In this document: one piece after another, positions 8,370 through 14,661 of the stretch
Position numbering within the stretch: the first letter of the stretch is position 1
Layout: the number at the start of each line of letters is the position of its first letter
Origin: a virus
Virus record (IMG/VR): IMGVR_UViG_3300003873_000003
Location: 1 to 64,000 of that record
DNA length: 64,000 bases
Strand: one strand, 5' to 3'
Made by a program: the position numbers and the translations under genes
Notes under the pieces: generated by a model
Told to the model about the DNA's origin: nothing
Database searches by the model: none
What the model saw: the letters and a program-made list of their open reading frames with translations, nothing else

Positions 8370-8413
8370 ATCTGTTTAACTCCTATTGTCATAAAGGCTG
8401 TATAAAGCTTTCT

Positions 8414-8797
8414 TTACACTTCTTCTGCTACTTCCTCTGGGACTTGCTCTTCACCCTCGTGTACGATTACGGCTTCCGAGTCATCGGATACAGGGAAAAT
8501 TTCAAGCCGCTTAAATACACATGTTGAGCGGTCATTGTGCTTAGAGCTGATTACATAAATCACATCACCAAAGCTAAACTCATGGTGAGCGAAGTTTGTG
8601 TGAACAACGGACTCTGCAATTTCTTTAGGGCAAAACTTCTCAAACAAGTCTCGTTTATTCTGCTGCCAAAGAACGGTCTCCTCATGCAACAAACAAGTCC
8701 GAAACTGCTTTAACGTAAGCTGCTCTACGTGCAAGAAATAAGCTGGGATTTCTTGGCTTATCATGTTTACACTGAAACAATCAATCGTGATACTCAT
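8414..8797 (-). CDS. Unknown 127-residue protein
   Basis: The start at 8797 has AGGAG at good spacing. The product is a mixed alpha/beta-looking protein with several His and Cys residues in the first 75 residues and an acidic tail (EEQVPEEVAEEV). The stop codon lies in a GTGTAAAG sequence resembling the boundary motif found elsewhere. I do not recognise the family. It lies just upstream of the topoisomerase pair and may be cotranscribed with it. Confidence 0.6.
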   Translation of the reverse strand: MSITIDCFSVNMISQEIPAYFLHVEQLTLKQFRTCLLHEETVLWQQNKRDLFEKFCPKEIAESVVHTNFAHHEFSFGDVIYVISSKHNDRSTCVFKRLEIFPVSDDSEAVIVHEGEEQVPEEVAEEV

Positions 8798-8861
8798 GGT
8801 GTAACTCCTATTAGTTTATAGTTGGAACTTTCTCCAATGAAACCAATTAGGTAACCCAAAA

Positions 8862-8900
8862 GAAAAAGGCAACCTATATACGTATATAGGTTGCCTTTAA
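8862..8900 (-). terminator. Long perfect-hairpin terminator
   Basis: Seventeen-base arms (AAAGGCAACCTATATAC and complement) meet with almost no loop and are followed on the minus strand by TTTTTC. It terminates the gene at 8922-9506. Confidence 0.9.
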
Positions 8901-8921
8901 GCGTACCGCAAACTGCTGAAT

Positions 8922-9506
8922 TTACTGCTCTACATTATTAGTCGCACTTGCTGCGACATCTTGCGCAACACGCCGCATGAATCCCGCACGGCTGATAGGG
9001 TGACTTTTATCTAGCTTGTTGTTCAAGCTTGTGCAAGTCTCTGTATCCCCTGAAAGCAATGCTTTCGTGTACATAGGAACAAGGCTGAAATCAACTCCCA
9101 ACCCTAGAGTCAACCCACGAGCGGCAGGGCAGGCTGGGTCGTCAATACATTTACCAGTACCGTTGGCAAGTGCGCCGACTAAGTGTGTACACTTCAAGCA
9201 TTCTTTGCGCAACAAAGGGATAAAGTTTGCTTCCGCTTCTTCTTGCGCTTTGGCTTCGGCGGCTTCCTGCTCTGCCTTCGCTTTCGCTGCTTCTCGTGCT
9301 TTCGCTTCTTCTTGCAGTGCGTGCGCTGCTTCCAATCCTGCGCTCAAAGGGTCAGCTTCGGTGGTTACGGTTTGCCCTGCGGCTTCCGCTTCTTCTTGCA
9401 ACATGGCATCATACAAGGCTTGGTCTTCTGGGCTCATAACCTCTTCGGTCTGTACTTCTTCGGCTTCATCGAAGCCCCAAGCATTGTTGTTTTGAGTGTT
9501 TGACAT
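8922..9506 (-). CDS. Ala/Glu-rich coiled-coil protein with C-terminal cysteine cluster
   Basis: A 194-residue protein starting behind AAGGAGG. Residues 25-95 are Ala, Glu, Gln and Lys rich and should form a long charged helix or coiled coil. The next part has four cysteines in the pattern CX2C...CX5C (KECLKCTH and GKCIDDPACPAA), a likely small zinc site. The rest is a short helical end. Abundant-structural or DNA-associated roles are possible. I do not recognise it. It lies downstream of the histone-tail-like gene. Confidence 0.65.
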   Translation of the reverse strand: MSNTQNNNAWGFDEAEEVQTEEVMSPEDQALYDAMLQEEAEAAGQTVTTEADPLSAGLEAAHALQEEAKAREAAKAKAEQEAAEAKAQEEAEANFIPLLRKECLKCTHLVGALANGTGKCIDDPACPAARGLTLGLGVDFSLVPMYTKALLSGDTETCTSLNNKLDKSHPISRAGFMRRVAQDVAASATNNVEQ

Positions 9507-9543
9507 AGGTAGTGCCTCCTTCTTTCCGTCTTATGTTTTGTTT

Positions 9544-9573
9544 GTGGGTGGAAGTTGACACACCTCCACCCAC
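9544..9573. terminator. Hairpin between 8922 and 9632 genes
   Basis: Nine-base stem (GTGGGTGGA and complement) around a 12-base loop, in the 125-base gap between two genes. The minus-strand side has no T-run, so its role is unclear. Confidence 0.4.
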
Positions 9574-9631
9574 TGTTTTCAAATATGAAGGGCTTTAACC
9601 TTCAACCTGCATCGAGCCGTGAAAGGTAGGC

Positions 9632-10451
9632 TTACATGTCCCACTCATCATCATCTTCATCTTCTTCGTCCCAGTCATCATCATCTTCATCATCACCATC
9701 TTCATCTTCTTCATCTTCTTCTTCGTCCCAGTCATCATCATCGTCATCTTCATCTTCATCTTCGTCCCAATCTTCATCATCTTCATCATCTTCATCGTCA
9801 TCAGCTTCTTCTTCGTCTTCTTCTTCGTCCCACTCTTCTTCCTCTTCTTCCTCTTCTTCAGGTTCGTCCCACTCTTCTTCTTCGTCTTCGGGTTCGGAAG
9901 CAGGTACATCAGGTGCGCCAGAATCATCGCTGACAAGAGTTACACAGTGTTGAGGTAAAGGTGTGACATCTTGAGTATTGCTTCCCACAGTCAAGCGCAA
10001 TGCGCCGCTCGGCAATAGTTCAACACTATCAGCACGCACGGATAGAAGTTGCATTTCAAGGTTGCACACCAATAAGGTCACAGAGCTTCCGTTGGACTCT
10101 TTACCAAGTAAGGACAAGATGTTCGAGCGTTGGAAAGTGTGAACATCAAACAATTTACTGCGGGGGCGTTTAACACGCAATGCGATAAAGTTCGCTGTTG
10201 ATTCAACAATAGTACCAACCAAAGATTCACAGCCTGCGCCAGTCACAGTCACAGTAGTGGCACCCAACATGCCTTCACTTGTTGATTGTTTCACAGGTGC
10301 TTTTTTCACTGGTGCTTTTTTAGCCGCTGTTTTCTTCACAGGTGCTTTTTTCACTGGTGCTTTTTTAGCCGCTGTTTTCTTCACAGGTGCTTTTTTCACT
10401 GGTGCTTTTTTAGCCGCTGTTTTTTTCCCGACGTTTTGTAGCTGTTGCCAT
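9632..10451 (-). CDS. Histone-tail-like basic protein with very acidic C-terminus; apparent frameshift
   Basis: The protein begins with tandem KKTAAKKAPVKKAPV repeats resembling histone H1 or bacterial Hc1-like tails. A globular part of about 140 residues follows (around VTVTGAGCESLVGTIVES). It ends in about 90 residues of almost pure Asp/Glu broken by regularly spaced WDE units. The best start is the ATG at 10451, with TTAGGAG upstream. That frame stops after 13 codons, because seven A residues at 10422-10428 put the repeats in the +1 frame. With six A residues the frame runs straight into KTAAKKAPV. So this is either a length error, a mutation, or +1/-2 slippage on the A run. Likely role: DNA or protein binding in the virion or nucleoid. 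Confidence 0.65.
10272..10430 (-). repeat. Tandem repeats encoding KKTAAKKAPVKKAPV
   Basis: Three tandem copies of a 51-base unit, with small differences, in the 5' part of the histone-tail-like gene. The A-rich content makes the tract prone to slippage. Confidence 0.8.
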
Positions 10452-10512
10452 GATATACTCCTAAGATATGAAGCTCGCTTGTGGTTGCGAGTCTTCTTTT
10501 GTTCTGTCACAC

Positions 10513-10522
10513 ATTTACAGTT
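10513..10522 (-). promoter_or_regulatory. AAACTGTAAATG boundary motif
   Basis: Minus-strand AAACTGTAAATGTGTGAC, about 65 bases upstream of the ATG at 10451 and after the stop of the gene at 10581. Confidence 0.5.
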
Positions 10523-10580
10523 TATAAAACTTAAAACGCTCATCATTTTAAGTTCATCAAATTAACATCAAATGAAAGCT

Positions 10581-10799
10581 TTAATAGTATTTCGCAAGCT
10601 CGCTTTGTACCTTGCGCACAGTATGCACAGTAAGGTGGGGTGAGTTCAACATCACATATAGGTCACGCATGTGGTTTTGGTCACTTGTTGCACTCAAAGT
10701 ATGTTGAAACTTTTGGATGCGCTTGCGTAACAGTCGCACCTGCGCCTTAGCGATGCGGGGCGTGCCTCGCACATTCTTACTATCATATCGTGTAGTCAT
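10581..10799 (-). CDS. Small basic protein of 72 residues
   Basis: The start at 10799 has AAGGAGAG 6-7 bases upstream. An in-frame upstream extension would run through a large hairpin and has no ribosome binding site. The product is basic (AKAQVRLLRKRIQKFQHTL) and helical, so nucleic-acid binding is plausible. It follows two overlapping hairpins in the leader at 10839-10911. Function unknown. Confidence 0.6.
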   Translation of the reverse strand: MTTRYDSKNVRGTPRIAKAQVRLLRKRIQKFQHTLSATSDQNHMRDLYVMLNSPHLTVHTVRKVQSELAKYY

Positions 10800-10838
10800 A
10801 ATAACTCTCCTTCGGGTCGTTCTTCTATTTGTTGGTCT

Positions 10839-10887
10839 CTTACCAACTCTAAACAAGCTTTATCCAAACATGTTTAGAGTTGGTAAG
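10839..10887 (-). promoter_or_regulatory. Seventeen-base inverted repeat, hairpin 1
   Basis: Perfect arms at 10839-10855 and 10871-10887 with a 15-base loop. It lies in the leader of the gene at 10581. Its right arm shares GTAAG (10883-10887) with hairpin 2, so the two cannot both form fully. Confidence 0.6.
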
Positions 10888-10911
10888 GCGAAGCTAGTAC
10901 CTTCGCCTTAC
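10883..10911 (-). terminator. Eleven-base-stem hairpin 2 after 10917-11648
   Basis: Perfect arms at 10883-10893 and 10901-10911 around a 7-base loop, 6 bases beyond the stop of the DUF2786-like gene. There is no T-run. It overlaps hairpin 1. Confidence 0.55.
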
Positions 10912-10916
10912 GGGAC

Positions 10917-11648
10917 TTAGTTCAGTGCGTGCGTTCCGTCCGATACACCATTACCGAGTCGGGCTTTCCTGCCATGCTCGATGCCTTGATTTAGCGCATC
11001 TGAGTCCCGAACTGGGACTGTATGATTTCTCACCTTGAGATTCTTCCTTATGTACCGCTCTACTGAATCAGAGATAGGCACTAAGGAACGAGACTCGGCT
11101 GCTCGGGCTGCTTTCACAGATTTTACCTGTTCTTTTATTCCGCTACTGTAACCCATCATATAAGACACAGAGAAGGATACACCACCCGTGGGCGACTCTC
11201 GTCTTGCCTTGCGCATCATTTCTTCCGCCTCTTTAAGCATGAACTCAATGAGGCATTTAGCCGACTTAATAGCCAGTGGGGTACCTATGAGCATAATGAG
11301 TGAACCCTTGCTTCCACGCCGATTCGGGATTCTTCCTGCTTCTACATCGAACAAGGACGCTACCGCTGCGGAAAAAGCACCATGCCATCCCATAGACTTG
11401 CCCTCGCTCTTAAAAATCATAGGCTCTTGAGTTATACCTTCGTTGGGGTCATCTGGGGTGTGTACCTCTGCCGCAACTTCTTCGATTGCTATATTGTACC
11501 GCTTGGCAATCTTCTTCAATGCGGCAGACGCATGATTCCTTTCGGCTTCGGCGGAGCTAGGGTCGATGCTCCGAACGAGGAGTTTAGACATCCTCTCTAA
11601 AACCGCAGCTCGGAAGGCTGGATTCCTTATATCTTTCTCTTTGCTCAT
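10917..11648 (-). CDS. DUF2786-like protein
   Basis: I set the start at 11648, preceded by AAAGGATGCACCAC as in other early genes here. In the 243-residue product, VLERMSKLLVRS followed by AEAERNHASAALKKIAKRYNI (residues 13-56) fits the DUF2786 pattern, in which several short helices carry conserved Glu, Ala and Lys. The central part (SMGWHGAFSAAVASLFDVE) resembles the domain that usually follows DUF2786. These proteins occur in phages and plasmids; function is unknown. Four stacked sigma70-type promoters upstream suggest strong early expression. Confidence 0.65.
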   Translation of the reverse strand: MSKEKDIRNPAFRAAVLERMSKLLVRSIDPSSAEAERNHASAALKKIAKRYNIAIEEVAAEVHTPDDPNEGITQEPMIFKSEGKSMGWHGAFSAAVASLFDVEAGRIPNRRGSKGSLIMLIGTPLAIKSAKCLIEFMLKEAEEMMRKARRESPTGGVSFSVSYMMGYSSGIKEQVKSVKAARAAESRSLVPISDSVERYIRKNLKVRNHTVPVRDSDALNQGIEHGRKARLGNGVSDGTHALN

Positions 11649-11675
11649 GTGGTGCATCCTTTCCTCTAAGATTTC

Positions 11676-11706
11676 GCTTGCGTCATTCACTTGCGATGGA
11701 TGAAGT
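11676..11706 (-). repeat. Conserved promoter leader, copy B
   Basis: Same segment as 4804-4834, between the -10 box of the promoter at 11704 and the ribosome binding site of the DUF2786-like gene. Confidence 0.7.
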
Positions 11707-11732
11707 ATATCAGGTTGATATTAAACTGTAAA
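11704..11732 (-). promoter_or_regulatory. Sigma70-type promoter 1 for 10917-11648
   Basis: Minus-strand TTTACA, 17-base spacer, TATACT. It is the promoter nearest the gene. Confidence 0.8.
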
Positions 11733-11801
11733 GGTGCCGAATTAGCATTTAACACTTCAATAAAAACTTGTATCGTAAAGCAAAGCTCTTTTCATCTCTA
11801 A

Positions 11802-11839
11802 GCTTGTGCGTTGCGTTCTTCACTTGCGATGGATGAAGT
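11802..11839 (-). repeat. Conserved promoter leader, variant copy C
   Basis: The first 19 bases after the -10 box match the other leaders (ACTTCATCCATCGCAAGTG). The remainder differs slightly. No gene directly follows; transcription would continue through the next promoter. Confidence 0.6.
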
Positions 11840-11865
11840 ATAGCAGGTCGAGATTGAACTGTAAA
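11837..11865 (-). promoter_or_regulatory. Sigma70-type promoter 2
   Basis: Minus-strand TTTACA, 17-base spacer, TATACT, with AATTTGGAGCC before the -35 box. Confidence 0.8.
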
Positions 11866-11932
11866 GGCTCCAAATTCTACCTAAAAAGTTCATCCATCAT
11901 TAAACTATTAAGTAAACGCACGCCTACGTGCG

Positions 11933-11961
11933 CAAATACATTAAAATGAGCTAACTGTAAA
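11933..11961 (-). promoter_or_regulatory. Sigma70-type promoter 3
   Basis: Minus-strand TTTACA, 17-base spacer, TATTTG. The -35 side matches the family well; the -10 box is weak. Confidence 0.55.
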
Positions 11962-11984
11962 GGCTCCAAATTCTACAGAGCTGC

Positions 11985-12013
11985 ACTATACACAAGCCAG
12001 TTGAAAGCGTAAA
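11985..12013 (-). promoter_or_regulatory. Sigma70-type promoter 4
   Basis: Minus-strand TTTACG, 17-base spacer, TATAGT. The upstream TTTAGGGGAC is shared with the promoter at 4927. Confidence 0.65.
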
Positions 12014-12024
12014 GTCCCCTAAAA

Positions 12025-12567
12025 TCAAGTCTTAGGGTGTTGAGGTAGGACGGGTGCGGTGGTTGCGGTGTGTTCTTGAATCATGGCACTAATGTCTTGG
12101 GAAGTCGGGAACATAGCTACGGTTTCCGAAGGTTGGTTCTCGTTGTTCCTACGCTGCACCACACGAAGGTTCTCCCCACTAAGTACCTCACTGATACTTA
12201 TTTCCGCAGCTTCTAGTTTGTAGCTGCCTTGAATTGAGGTATCCACAGGCATACCCCGAAAGACCTTGTTTAAGTTCTGTGGAGTATAGCCTTGTATAAG
12301 CAGAACACGCATCTTGCACTTTGTTCCCCCAAGCTCCTCCTCTCTACTCACGTTAATGACACCTTCTTTGGAGTTGAAGACTGTGTAATAGCAGGGTCGT
12401 TTACCTGCCGTTAGCCAGTAGTTGTTTCCGTCACCGAGATTCAGCGTGGAACTGTTTACAGAGCGTGCCTCTGTTTCTCTGGGTAGTCTCCACTTCGACA
12501 TAGAGCCAACAAGTTGCACTGCCTCTTTATATGTGTATTCACCTTGTAACACGATAGACTTAATCAT
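12025..12567 (-). CDS. Divergent Lcl-like protein
   Basis: A 180-residue protein with KWRLPRETEAR near residues 25-35 in place of the usual WRLPTVFEL, then NYWLTAGKRP, the counterpart of the YWSSS segment, and RVLLIQGYTPQNLNKVFRGMP where the WHP motif would be. It is therefore a diverged copy of the 1-3048 family. The last 60 residues, rich in polar residues and proline, look disordered. It starts downstream of the terminator at 12604-12634. Function unknown. Confidence 0.6.
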   Translation of the reverse strand: MIKSIVLQGEYTYKEAVQLVGSMSKWRLPRETEARSVNSSTLNLGDGNNYWLTAGKRPCYYTVFNSKEGVINVSREEELGGTKCKMRVLLIQGYTPQNLNKVFRGMPVDTSIQGSYKLEAAEISISEVLSGENLRVVQRRNNENQPSETVAMFPTSQDISAMIQEHTATTAPVLPQHPKT

Positions 12568-12603
12568 AGTATAAACCCCTAGTCCTTAGACGTTACAGCA
12601 CCA

Positions 12604-12634
12604 ACGCAAAAAGCGACCTCGTTAGAAGCCGCTT
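12604..12634 (-). terminator. Rho-independent terminator after the lipoprotein gene
   Basis: Nine-base minus-strand stem with two G-U pairs, TAAC loop, then TTTTT. It ends the 13346-12679 transcript. Confidence 0.85.
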
Positions 12635-12657
12635 CCCTTTGGTACTTCCTGCAATGT

Positions 12658-12667
12658 ATTTACACTT
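12658..12667 (-). promoter_or_regulatory. AAGTGTAAAT boundary motif
   Basis: Minus-strand AAGTGTAAATAC just after the lipoprotein stop and before the terminator. Its place upstream of a terminator is hard to square with a simple promoter role. Confidence 0.4.
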
Positions 12668-12678
12668 TACGCTTCAAC

Positions 12679-12891
12679 CTAACGCCAAGCAAAATGGCTG
12701 GACTTACCGCTGACACACTTTACATCATAGCCGAAGCCGTTGAAATGTATCGTGACAATGCCACCCACACCCCCACAAAAGGAGGCAGCCACTTGGTTTG
12801 CTCGTTCCTCTTCTACGTCAGACCACCGCTCGCACCCTGAAAGCAAAGCAATAGACAAGCAAGCCAACAACACTCGAACAAAGCATCTCAC
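12679..12891 (-). CDS. Small predicted lipoprotein
   Basis: A 70-residue protein. Residues 1-20 are a lipoprotein signal: positive start, hydrophobic core (VLLACLSIALL) and lipobox LLSGC with the lipidation cysteine at residue 20. The mature part of about 50 residues has two further cysteines (FCGGVGG and VKCVSG). Phages use such small lipoproteins in lysis (Rz1-type) or in superinfection exclusion. No Rz partner is adjacent, so I favour neither. It almost overlaps the preceding Lcl-like gene (TGAGATG), so the two are coupled. Confidence 0.75.
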   Translation of the reverse strand: MRCFVRVLLACLSIALLSGCERWSDVEEERANQVAASFCGGVGGIVTIHFNGFGYDVKCVSGKSSHFAWR

Positions 12892-13346
12892 AATTCCACC
12901 TCCACCATTCGGGGTTTAGTATTGGAGATGCGGGACATAGCCTCACGGCTGCCTTCGCCTTCCCTGTAAATCCGAGCAACGGCAGTCTCATTCGGGTCAA
13001 TTTTCACATACTTACGCACGATACCTGCACGCAGCAGCTTATTCATATCGGGTACGCTTAAAGGCGTTGAACCCTTTACCAAGAACACATGATGTGTATG
13101 CTTCTCGTATAACTCGTAGCGGGGTTTCGTTAGACCTACACTCATATCCAAGACTAAATCAGAGATAGTCCCATCATCTTCTTGCACCCAATAGGTGCGT
13201 GAATCACACTCGCTCAAGATGTCGTCATCCAAGCAAGCAAGCTCTACCTTGAAGGGGAGTCGCCACCCTTCATGTGCTTCCTGTTCGTCTAGGGCTTCCT
13301 CCTGAAAGCGAGTTGACCATAGAATCATTGCTTCTGCTTTACTCAT
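12888..13346 (-). CDS. Divergent Lcl-like protein
   Basis: The start at 13346 has AAGGAGAC upstream. The 152-residue product carries GWRLPFKVELACL near residues 27-39, TYWVQEDDG in the place of the YWSSS segment, and VFLVKGSTPLSVPDMNKLLRAGI, which matches RVLLIQGYTPQNLNKVFRGM of the 12025 protein. So these two form a subgroup of the Lcl family that has lost the WHP ending. Function unknown. Confidence 0.6.
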   Translation of the reverse strand: MSKAEAMILWSTRFQEEALDEQEAHEGWRLPFKVELACLDDDILSECDSRTYWVQEDDGTISDLVLDMSVGLTKPRYELYEKHTHHVFLVKGSTPLSVPDMNKLLRAGIVRKYVKIDPNETAVARIYREGEGSREAMSRISNTKPRMVEVEL

Positions 13347-13406
13347 ACCAGTCTCCTTTGTAATTGGGGGCTTGCATGGGTTGTTTATGCCATGCAAGCC
13401 TTTCTA

Positions 13407-14042
13407 TTATTTACGGACTAAATCATCAATCGCTTCGGCGATGTCAACAATTTTGTTGCGGCGTTCGCCATAGGTCTTGGTTGCCTCATTATCCATGACA
13501 TGAGCATCAAGCACCGCCATGACACCACCAACCAAGTTGGGACGTACAAGCTGTGAGCCGTACATAACAGCTCTGCTTGGGGTTGAAGCCTCACGCAGGC
13601 GAGTACGCTCATCAATCAGGTAGTCGATAGCTTCACCGAGTAGGCTATCAAGAGTCAATGCGTCCACAATGGTAGGTTCGGGACAGCAGTTCTCAATATC
13701 ACCGTTGTAGCGTTCAATCTTCATATCAGGGTTGCTATCTTTCAGCAGTTCCTTGACTTGCGTACACTCATCCGTAGTTATGTCCCGAAGTACAACGGCT
13801 GCAAACGACATCCAGTTTAAGCTGCACATCATACGCCGTACTATGCGGTGGCGTACGTAGTGTGGGGGTTCAGACTGTGCCGTAGGCATTACTCGGATAG
13901 GTGAGACTGGCATGACCTTTATGTCGGGGTTTAACTTGGCAGTAAAAGTCTTGATAGCGTCAACTTGTTCCTTGATACTAGGTTTGGAAGTCCCGATTCC
14001 GCCGACTTCTAAACCCTTGATAATATATGTAGGTTTGCCCAT
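13407..14042 (-). CDS. Unknown 211-residue protein
   Basis: The start at 14042 follows AAAGGATGTTTTT, the same leader type as the gene at 14507. The product begins GKPTYIIKGLEVGGIG, contains two adjacent cysteines (ENCCPEPTI) and ends in helical segments. No family recognised. Its start region follows the strong inverted repeat at 14091-14133. Confidence 0.6.
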   Translation of the reverse strand: MGKPTYIIKGLEVGGIGTSKPSIKEQVDAIKTFTAKLNPDIKVMPVSPIRVMPTAQSEPPHYVRHRIVRRMMCSLNWMSFAAVVLRDITTDECTQVKELLKDSNPDMKIERYNGDIENCCPEPTIVDALTLDSLLGEAIDYLIDERTRLREASTPSRAVMYGSQLVRPNLVGGVMAVLDAHVMDNEATKTYGERRNKIVDIAEAIDDLVRK

Positions 14043-14090
14043 AAAAACATCCTTTCTTCTCTTATTATTGGCTCCATATTCAGTTACTGG

Positions 14091-14133
14091 GGTCAATGCA
14101 AAACAGCCTACTCGAAGTTGCTTTGCATTGACC
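14091..14133 (-). terminator. Inverted repeat after 14189-14507
   Basis: Perfect 12-base arms (GGTCAATGCAAA and complement) with a 19-base loop. No T-run. It sits after the stop at 14189, which supports that stop as the true gene end. Confidence 0.5.
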
Positions 14134-14188
14134 GAAGTTAGGTGGATGCTTTCACACCCACCCGTCCAATCGTTAGGCAGTCAATCCG

Positions 14189-14507
14189 TCACACGTCATT
14201 GGAAAATAAATCAGCATCCTCAACGTCATCATAAAAATCGACCGTAGTCGCAGCACCGATAAGGTCGGCGACACCAAGGTACTCTTTCGGCGTGGCGTTA
14301 CTCGGTAGCGTTTTTTCTTCATGCTCGACAGCATCATCAAGGGTCAGCAGTGCTGCATAATATGCGAGGGTGATAGCCGCTCTCGCTACCGTTCGCCTCT
14401 AAAATACCATCCAGCATAGTAGTTAGGTCATGAATCTGTCTTGGTGTTTCAACGTACAAAACCATGCAATCTATGCGCTTGTCCTTCTTTGCGTTACCCA
14501 TACCCAT
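14189..14507 (-). CDS. Small protein interrupted by an apparent +1 frameshift
   Basis: The start at 14507 follows AAAAGGACG. The frame stops at 14337, but the +1 frame continues without a start codon of its own from about 14375 to a stop at 14189. Joined near the codons for EANGS, the parts give a coherent protein of about 105 residues: a helix (ITLAYYAALLTLDDAVE) and then an acidic end (DFYDDVEDADLF). The codon usage and a hairpin after 14189 support the longer product. It is driven by a sigma70-type promoter with the conserved leader. Function unknown; a base error or a real or programmed shift are possible. Confidence 0.45.
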
Positions 14508-14535
14508 ATAAAAACGTCCTTTTGTGTAAGATTTA

Positions 14536-14566
14536 GCTTGCGTCATTCACTTGCGATGGATGAAGT
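14536..14566 (-). repeat. Conserved promoter leader, copy D
   Basis: Nearly identical to copies A and B; it links the promoter at 14564 to the gene at 14507. Confidence 0.7.
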
Positions 14567-14592
14567 ATAGCAGGTCGAGACTAAACTGTAAA
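14564..14592 (-). promoter_or_regulatory. Sigma70-type promoter for 14189-14507
   Basis: Minus-strand TTTACA, 17-base spacer, TATACT, with AATTTGGAGCC upstream: the best match to the family consensus. Confidence 0.8.
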
Positions 14593-14627
14593 GGCTCCAA
14601 ATTCTCTTTACTTCCTTACAGCGTAAA

Positions 14628-14658
14628 AAGAAAAAGCCCCTCGGTTAAAAGGGGCTTA
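14628..14658 (-). terminator. Rho-independent terminator after queE
   Basis: Eight-base stem (AAGCCCCT and complement) followed on the minus strand by TTTTTC. Confidence 0.85.
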
Positions 14659-14661
14659 AAG

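Larger units (their letters stand above)
11649..12024 (-). other. Regulatory region with four tandem promoters, no gene
   Basis: A 376-base gap with no supportable gene. It holds four minus-strand promoters in series (11704, 11837, 11933 and 11985) and two copies of the conserved leader. All point toward the gene at 10917. Confidence 0.7.

Noticed and set aside
9619-9953. Plus-strand Ser/His-rich reading frames over the acidic gene
   Set aside because: They are antisense reflections of the Asp/Glu codon repeats and have no ribosome binding sites.
10272-10430. Repeats as a CRISPR array
   Set aside because: They are in-frame coding repeats with no unique spacers.
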